This document shows positions 58,201 through 64,000 of a stretch of DNA of 64,000 bases, in pieces. The notes under the pieces are model-generated. The model saw only the letters and a list, made by a program, of their open reading frames with translations. It did no database searches and was not told the DNA's origin. Position 1 is the stretch's first letter; the number at the start of each line of letters is the position of its first letter. Source of the DNA: Liolophura sinensis (lineage: Eukaryota; Mollusca; Polyplacophora; Chitonida; Chitonidae). Position numbers and translations under genes: made by a program. The stretch covers positions 10,669,606 through 10,733,605 of the forward strand of contig NC_088305.1 in assembly GCF_032854445.1 (NCBI RefSeq). The letters run 5' to 3'.

Positions 58201-59995
58201 CAACTGGTGAAATAAAAAAGTGATTAGAAAACAAAAGAGGTCTGAACTATTAATGCGAACATAAAGTTAGCCACTAAATTTGAATTAATTAACAAAGTAG
58301 TATTCAAGAAATGTTCTAAAAGCATTTTAAAAATTTTACACCACTTATCAACAAAATAAAGAGCAAACAATTGTCAGTACCTAGCCACTCATTTGGCGAC
58401 ACCATTTTGCCATGTCATAGCTATTTACAGTGATGTCACAAAATCTACGAGCTATTCCGTACCATCTGTATCAGACAATGTGACAATGAGACAATACAAA
58501 CAAAAACGCCTGGTACCCAACCAAAGAGTGTCAGCTCTGTTCCATGTTCAAAGGGTCGATGTTTCTTTTAGTTTGACGCTCGGTCAAGGCGATATTCATA
58601 GACACAAGGGTCATGTTTTAACGGCCCTGCTCGTCCTCGTCCTGCATGGGTGTAAGCATTTGGCCTAGCTGGCTGTACCAACATCAGCAAATTTACCGAA
58701 CTTGGCCCTTGTGATTTATAACAGATTCTTTCATTCAGATTTTGGGAGAATATTTTCATGATAAATCTCACTTTGCTAAGGAAAAATAAAGAAAAGTCAC
58801 AATATTTTTCTTTAATCAATGACTCTCCCGAGGTGGTTTTCTTGCTAGCTCACCCTAACCAGTTACTGCAGTCTCCTGCCCAACATGTACGCATTGTGAC
58901 ACAGGCAGCCATTCTTAGTTGCCTTATCATAAATGTGTGGTCCAAAATGCATCAGTTTAACTCTTAAACTAAAAAAATCCAATCAATTGCATCAATATCT
59001 GTCTATCCACTATAAGAAACAAGACTGGCGATCGAGAGCTACAGTGTAACAGGTTCTTTGACGTGACAGCAAGATATCACGTGACACTTACAGTGCTAGT
59101 GATTGGCCAAGTTCATAAGGGTTTCTGCCATATCCCCAATACTGAACTTCATCTTCTCGAATTTCAAAGCTTTATAGATTTTTTTACACATTTTTGTGTG
59201 ATAACTGTGCCCTATATTCATTTTTCTATGTAAATATATTGGCAGGCTTTACATTCACTGTAATCTGAATAATAAATGAGCCCATTGTATGTTTTAATAT
59301 GAGCCATTGGCTGAATTTGCTCTTGTAAGAGTGGTACGCATGGATGTACAAGGGGTGGGTGGTGGTGTCTCAAGATAAACAAGAATGCCTGAATGGACAG
59401 ATACAGAATGCCACACTATGAAACAACCCACAATACTTTACGTAGCAAAAGAATAGCTTTTCCTGGAAAATGACAACACAGGTCCGAGTTGAACCGGCCA
59501 TTATTTGTTTACCCATAAACTGTCATCACAAGGGAAGGGAGGAACACGGGGAAGCTTCACCTTTTTACATTTTGAAGGAATGAAAAAAAAACAAACTGAA
59601 CTAGCTAAATTTTCTGTATTTTGCTCAAAGCTCAGATTTTTTCAAGTGACACCTTTTGCTTGCTTGAGACTGATTCATCCGACTTATAGGGCCACTTTTA
59701 TTTTTAGATTATTTTGTAAAGCTTGGTTAATTTCTCATCAGAATATCTTACGTATCATCAAAAACGACATCAAAAGTATCATCTTAAGGCCTTTCTGTGC
59801 TTCTAAAAGCGCATTTTTACATGCCAAACTTTAGGTGAAATACATTAAATAACCTCTTTCATCGCTTTGGTCATCATCAGGTAACAATAAGGAGTGTCTC
59901 TATTAAATATAAAAAGTCTTCTCACATTTGTGAAGACAACATAAGTGCTTGTAGACTTATATACATACCTTGTTGGAAGCACCAGTTTCTCTCAT
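49144..59995 (-). CDS. Kelch-repeat beta-propeller protein with long disordered insertion (10 proposed coding exons, ~709 aa)
   Basis: Exons in transcript order: 59995-59969 (tentative start, MRETGASNK), 58203-57981, 56811-56732, 55818-55746, 54899-54741, 54044-53886, 53260-53190, 52492-52417, 51248-50128, 49284-49144 (ends in TGA). Junctions are GT-AG and in phase; total 2130 nt. Kelch GG motifs appear in order as YMFGGK, YIFGGE, YIYGGF, WVYGGM, FVLGGE and YVFGGR, each normally followed by a W-x-Y/F strand (DLWRYSL, PLWVYNT, ELWKFSC, ELWTYSF, AMWRFHF), which predicts a six-bladed propeller. Between the fifth and sixth motif, exon 9 adds about 340 Ser/Thr/Gln-rich residues with no recognised domain. 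No BTB, F-box or membrane segment was seen. Kelch propellers usually bind protein partners, often as ubiquitin-ligase adaptors; the partner here is unknown and I do not recognise the specific orthologue. Confidence 0.9.
49648..49945 (+). mobile_element. SINE-A, full-length
   Basis: gggcctccaggacaaagtag head, B-box gagttcaagtcc, tail cggcgtaaaacaccgatcaa and (aaat)n. It lies in the last intron of the kelch gene, antisense to it. Confidence 0.82.
50128..51248 (-). CDS. Large exon 9 of the kelch gene encoding the low-complexity insertion
   Basis: This is a single open 1121-nt exon between acceptor cttccag and donor GTAAAG. It starts ESQNWERVDFPTG and SSRTRHCTALILPP, which still look like a kelch strand, then becomes rich in Ser, Thr, Gln and Asn with acidic patches (DDIVLEDLEQGATLSELFEQDELFL). 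No zinc finger, coiled coil or catalytic motif was recognised. The short acidic-hydrophobic stretch near DDIVLEDLEQ could be a linear binding motif (inference). It is by far the longest exon in the window. Confidence 0.88.
51476..51890. repeat. Tandem array in kelch intron 8
   Basis: Repeated caactgtggcaaacggttaa, aatttcacacccaggat and aaatcctcatatacccttct, with variable spacer length. It lies upstream of the 1.1-kb exon on the - strand. Confidence 0.88.
52105..52325 (+). mobile_element. SINE-A, 5'-truncated
   Basis: caatgacccaggagcctcgc ... tatggcgtaaaacaccaatc. It lies in intron 8 of the kelch gene, about 90 bases from exon 8. Confidence 0.82.
52660..52873 (-). mobile_element. MITE family 2 (reverse)
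   Basis: ctcttcaacttcttcaactt ... gatgaaaaggttaaagagtg, with tttatgaagcttgaatcttt inside. It lies in intron 7 of the kelch gene. Confidence 0.75.
54221..54430 (-). mobile_element. MITE family 1 (reverse)
   Basis: aattcctcaacctttttaca ... gagaaaaggttgaagaat, with aactacattgggtggattgg inside. It lies in intron 5 of the kelch gene. Confidence 0.8.
54931..55190 (+). mobile_element. SINE-A, full-length
   Basis: gggggtcctccgtggctcag head with tRNA-like A box, B-box gagttcaagtcc and tail gtacggcgtgaaacaccaat. It begins about 30 bases from exon 5 of the kelch gene. Confidence 0.85.
55872..55932 (-). mobile_element. SINE-A tail fragment (reverse)
   Basis: tttatttatttatttgattg, gtgttttacgacc and ttcacaggttgctgacaga, with a large internal deletion. 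Confidence 0.65.
56551..56633 (-). mobile_element. MITE family 1 fragment
   Basis: Only the left third is present (aattcctcaacagtttcaca ... cgattttggagacaaaat). Confidence 0.6.
57464..57726 (-). other. Possible alternative 3'-terminal exon or coding fragment in kelch intron 2
   Basis: An open stretch ends in TGA and is preceded by a pyrimidine-rich acceptor-like sequence (ttgccttccaccattag). Spliced from exon 2 of the kelch gene (phase 1), it would continue in frame as GNPSGNITRAVF and run about 87 codons to YNELEAKNYF. The composition looks protein-like and contains more CpG than the flanks, but no family is recognised and no poly(A) signal was seen nearby. It could instead be a captured gene or transposon fragment. 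Confidence 0.35.
59969..59995 (-). CDS. Proposed first coding exon of the kelch gene
   Basis: ATG at 59995 reads nine codons (MRETGASNK) to a GTATGT donor. Phase 0 matches the next exon, which begins LSESGHDESVSLFD after a ttatttcaccag acceptor. It is the nearest in-phase ATG exon with a good donor that I found. An alternative start further upstream cannot be excluded. Confidence 0.55.
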
Positions 59996-60185
59996 ACCCA
60001 AGTCAAGGGAAGATAATAGATTTCTCTCAGTTGGTTTTTTGGTTATTTATATTCCCTCACTCAAGCTCAAGTGTTCAAGCTGTCAAACCTGAAATAATTA
60101 AAGTGAAATCTTAAATTTCTGAACAGGGCAGTCAGTCATGCCATGGTGGTTCAGACGCTTGCTTTCCCAGTGAATCAGTGAATGT

Positions 60186-60440
60186 ATCCTTGAGGTTTAA
60201 CGTCGTACTTAATAATTTTTCAGTCATATGATGACATGCTGCCAAAGCGCTGCCGCCACTGAAGTATAATGCTGAAGACACCAGACATGACACCCCACCC
60301 AGTCACATTATACTTACACCAGGGCCAACCAGTCCTGTTTCCTTGCTTTAACCTCAGTGCTGAGCACCAATCGAGGCAGCAACAAGTACCATTTTTAAAG
60401 TCTTTGGCATCTCACGGGTGCTCTGTAACCATTAGGCCAC
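60186..60440 (-). mobile_element. SINE-B-related variant (reverse)
   Basis: Shares gaggtttaacgtcgtactta and cagtcatatgatgacatgct with SINE-B, but the body differs (cagtgctgagcaccaatcga, ggcagcaacaagtacc), so it is a separate subfamily with a common tail. Confidence 0.65.
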
Positions 60441-61225
60441 TGAAGCGGTCCGCTTGTTTTCGATCGCTAAGACACATGAAGAGTAGGTTCAATCCCGGCC
60501 TTGAACAACAAATTTGTGGAATTGTCCACTTTCACTGTTCAGGAGATTTTGGTGCCGAATAAGCCATCTAATACTCATTGAAGACCACTTGTTATCCACC
60601 AATAAAGTGTGCATTTCTGCATGTTATGTGGGTCAATGGTCAATGGTTTCTGGCTTCCTAGCTATCTATAAAACTGACACCCATTATGAACATGAAAATC
60701 CTTGAGTGTGGTGTTAAAGGCTCAAGTACATAATGTACATACACTGTAGCTCACATACTGCTCTATGGGTTAGATAGGGCTGACCAATAAATCAATATCA
60801 TTTGAACATAATAGTCAAATATTAACGAGATACCATAAAGGAGATATATGAAATGATGCATGTATACCTGTCACTTCATGTACATATCATGTGACTACCT
60901 CAGCATTATATAAACTCTCTCCTTCTCTCAAATTAAGAAACAATACACAGGTACAAATTAAGAAACAATACACAGGTACAAATCACACCTGAACTGAAGT
61001 GATAAAGCATGCCTGTAATTTACCAGTGATCTACATGTATACTCTACATGTATACTATACATCTACATGTATAGTATACTCACCTTCACAGGTTAATTAA
61101 AAACGCAGTGATTTTGTAACAACTAACTTCTCCAAGAACAAACAGATGTGCATGACCATACTTATATTTATACACTGCTGAACAGCTGATCAGACCAGGT
61201 GTAGATTACCACACCTGTCAGCTTG

Positions 61226-61487
61226 AGTGAGTGAGTGAGTGAGTGCTTGGGGGTTTAACGTCGTGCTCCATAATTTGGAGTCATATAATGACGAAGGAAT
61301 CCTTAGGGTGTATGTAATGTACCTCCTTGCTGCAGGACGGATTTCCTTCGCTCTTTTATCTAGAGCTGCTTCACTGAGACGACTTACAGAAGGCAAGTAA
61401 GCCGCCCCGCTCGAGCCATAATACTGATACGGGTCAACCAGTCATCGCACTATCCCCTTCATGCTGAACGCCAAGCGAGGAAGTTAC
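61226..61487 (-). mobile_element. SINE-B (reverse, truncated head)
   Basis: (gagt)n, gcttgggggtttaacgtcgt, ttatctagagctgcttcact and cttcatgctgaacgccaagc. The tRNA-like head is missing. Confidence 0.8.
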
Positions 61488-62800
61488 CTGTCAGCTTGAC
61501 GTGCGACATGTACATGTGCGTATGGTACATACAGTACATGTACCTGTGTGTACGGTATACACAGTACACATACAGTACACATAAAGTACATGTATGCTAC
61601 ACCATGGATACCACAGGGAGCCATTAGAAATATGCTTGTCAGTATACCTGTACACAACAGAGCACAATGACAGGTCAACATACCAGGGAAGGGTGAGGTT
61701 TATATGTATGTGTTATATTCCAGGTCAACTGAGGTATTAGCCAGGTCATACATCTAGTCTTAGGCTAAACTGGCTTTTCTATCAAAATCAAACCCTCAAG
61801 ATGCATGTAGCAAATAAGTACTGTAAGCTAATTATTTATAAAAAAATCATGAAACATATACTACTAATAACTTAAATACAATCTTACACATGTAGTTTTC
61901 CAGCATGTTCAATGGAATAAAACCATGTATAGGCTATCAATATGGAAAAGTCAAGAAAATCAAATCTTCTCCTATGTTTTCAGCCTTCATTGTTGTATTT
62001 CTACAAAAGTTATCCCCTGTTTTACCCCTGATACTGTAAAGGAAAAGGAACAGAAGAGGTTGTCCCATATTGTGTCAGTGTCACTCTGTCTTTAACCAGG
62101 AATGCAGGTGTGTCCTATCCATATATATACTACTCACCTTTACCTGTGAGGTCAATTGGAAGTATTTACTTACCTGAACAGGTATTTATGCTTATATGCA
62201 GGTAGACTGGCCCTTAAACCTTTTTTCCTCCACAAAAGATATGTTCATATACAAATCCTTAGCACCACTACCTGTATATATATATACATATATATACACA
62301 TGAATAGTTTAGGACAGAAATTAGCTGAATGAAATAGACATACGCAAAGGAATCATCGACAAACGTCAGGGATCCATCCATGCACGCTAAACATCAGCAC
62401 TTCAAAAGTCAAAATGGTGGAGAGCCAAGAATATAAAATGTGTGCACATTGTATTATAATAGTGTAAGCTACAATGCACACATACATCAAAAACAAAAGT
62501 TTGTTCATCTACATACCATGAACACCCAGCTTGAATACCAGGGTGGTATAGTTTCGCAATAGCAAACAACAAAAATAGTAACTGAGTTTTATCTATTGAC
62601 ATGATTTAACTGACTGACTAACCCGATCAACAAGGTCAGCATGCATATCAACATTTCAAAAGACTAGACCACTTTGGCCTACAGGAGGCTGATAACGGTC
62701 AACAGACACATTACATCACACTCTTCTGCGCTATCTGCATGTACGTTAGCACCAGGATAATGACGTAGAGTAATTAAAACTTTGTAGAGAGACAGCTACC

Positions 62801-62999
62801 CTAACTCTTTGATCTTTTCAACCACCTCTGCAACCAATATTTTGAACATTCTGAGAGAACCATGGGGTATAGAGAAATGATTTGCACAGCTTGCATCTTT
62901 AATAACACAAACAAATTTTTAGCATTATTTTCATAATAAATGTATGCATAAATTCAACCGAAAAAAAAAATGCTTTAGTGGTTGAAAAGGCTAAAGATT
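62801..62999 (-). mobile_element. MITE family 2 (reverse)
   Basis: ctaactctttgatcttttca ... gtggttgaaaaggctaaaga, with agcttgcatctttaataaca inside. Confidence 0.75.
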
Positions 63000-63039
63000 T
63001 ACAGTTTATCAAATCTGAGATATATGTCAAATCAAGGTT

Positions 63040-63662
63040 CATACACTCCAAGGATTTCAAATTTCCAGGCTTTTTCAAGGCTCTTCCTGGCTACTTAAAT
63101 ACAGGTATTAAATATTCTGCAGTTATACACGTTAAGAGTAACGTAAAATGACCTTAACAATGACCTCACCTATACAAGGCACCGTACTATTAAGCAATGT
63201 GAGATATGTTGGAAGACTATTTTTAAGGCTTTTTTATAATTAAAAAAAAATTTTTTTGTATTTTTTAAAAATTTTTTCTTGTATTTTTTAAAATTTTTTT
63301 ATTTTCAAAAACTGCAAACTCAGGGCCATACCTAGAGTCTCTCAAAACTGTTGTCTGCCCAAACTAAACAAGCTGTATTAAAACTAACAATTAAATTAGA
63401 CAAAAACTGACAACAAAAAGTTAAGTTTTCGTACAAATTTTTTTCATTCACAGACTTAACAGCTCTTAGAAAGCATCATTTCTAGTGGCATTTTTGAAAT
63501 TTCTTTACGCACAATGAAAAAGTTATCATTAAATTTTAGAATCAGAACCTTTAATGTTTTTCTAAATATGTCCCTGGCACCCCTTGATCTTCCAGGCTTT
63601 TCAGGGCTTGGAAAGGTTACTTTCAAATTCCAGTCTTTTTAAGGTTTTCAAGGCCCCATACG
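63040..63662. mobile_element. ~620-bp inverted-repeat DNA-transposon-like element
   Basis: The left side (aaggttcatacactccaagg, atttccaggctttttcaagg) is mirrored at the right (ccaggcttttcagggcttgg, ggttttcaaggccccatacg, aaccc). The core is A/T-rich. No transposase was seen. Confidence 0.6.
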
Positions 63663-64000
63663 AACCCAGTTCCAAACAGAAGAGTTTGCTTACCTACAAA
63701 GCAGGCCAGTAGCCAATGAGCATCCCCACATACCTAGGTTACACAGCACAAGTATGTCTACACTTCGCAAACGTAAACAACGAAAATAGAAACTGAGTTG
63801 TTCATGGATGTAAGATTCACAGTTGACAGAGTGAGCCAATCATTGAACAGGACACAAAATATCAGCCAATCACAAGTCGAGATTATATACACGAACATGT
63901 AGGCCAAAGTACTAGAAAATGAGAGATACTATGATAACTGTCAAACCACATACCACAATATCCCCTTTTGTGATAGGAGCGCGTATGTATACATGTATAC

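Larger units (their letters stand above)
59996..64000. other. Upstream flank of the kelch gene, no supported exons
   Basis: Contains SINE-B copies (60186-60440, 61226-61487), a diverged tRNA-like SINE tail near 60480-60720, short TACATGTA-rich repeats near 61030-61090 and 61500-61600, a family-2 MITE (62801-62999) and a transposon-like inverted-repeat element (63040-63662). No CpG-rich promoter was obvious. Confidence 0.6.

Overview
The window is animal nuclear DNA: intron-rich, AT-rich, and dense with SINEs, MITEs and minisatellites. The SINE heads look tRNA-derived, and tails such as 'acggcgtaaaacaccaatca' followed by (aaat)n, plus the many TACATGTA words, suggest a mollusc, probably a bivalve, or a related lophotrochozoan. 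This is inference from repeat style, not a database match. No bacterial or viral genes were seen.

Two protein genes can be reconstructed exon by exon with consistent splice phases. (1) VPS41, a subunit of the HOPS tethering complex, lies on the + strand. It has 27 proposed coding exons from 10310 to 41980 and encodes about 859 aa: an acidic N-terminus, WD40-type beta-propeller, clathrin-repeat-like alpha-solenoid and C-terminal RING-H2 with all eight zinc ligands. (2) A kelch-repeat protein lies on the - strand. It has 10 proposed coding exons from 59995 down to 49144 and encodes about 709 aa: six kelch GG motifs, with a roughly 340-residue low-complexity insertion carried by one 1.1-kb exon before the last motif. 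The genes are convergent (tail to tail), separated by about 7.2 kb of satellites and SINEs.

Layout: 1-10309, no supported exons, scattered MITEs and repeats; 10310-41980, VPS41; 41981-49143, convergent intergenic region with 42-bp, ~70-bp and ~43-bp tandem arrays; 49144-59995, kelch gene; 59996-64000, upstream flank with SINEs and a DNA-transposon-like element.

The most unusual feature is inside VPS41. Several exons are followed, at or just after their 5' splice site, by tandem arrays. Two arrays are clearly amplified copies of the exon's own 3' part plus its splice donor: about 60 copies of an ~86-bp unit after exon 11 (18796-23973), with a higher-order structure, and about 8 copies of a ~112-bp unit after exon 13 (24948-25815). 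A third (29706-30590) carries a degenerate copy of the end of exon 16. One copy in the exon-13 array is a potential 75-nt, phase-0, open cassette exon, while sister copies begin with an in-frame TAA. The region may be an exon-derived satellite or a reservoir of decoy, poison or cassette exons in a housekeeping trafficking gene.
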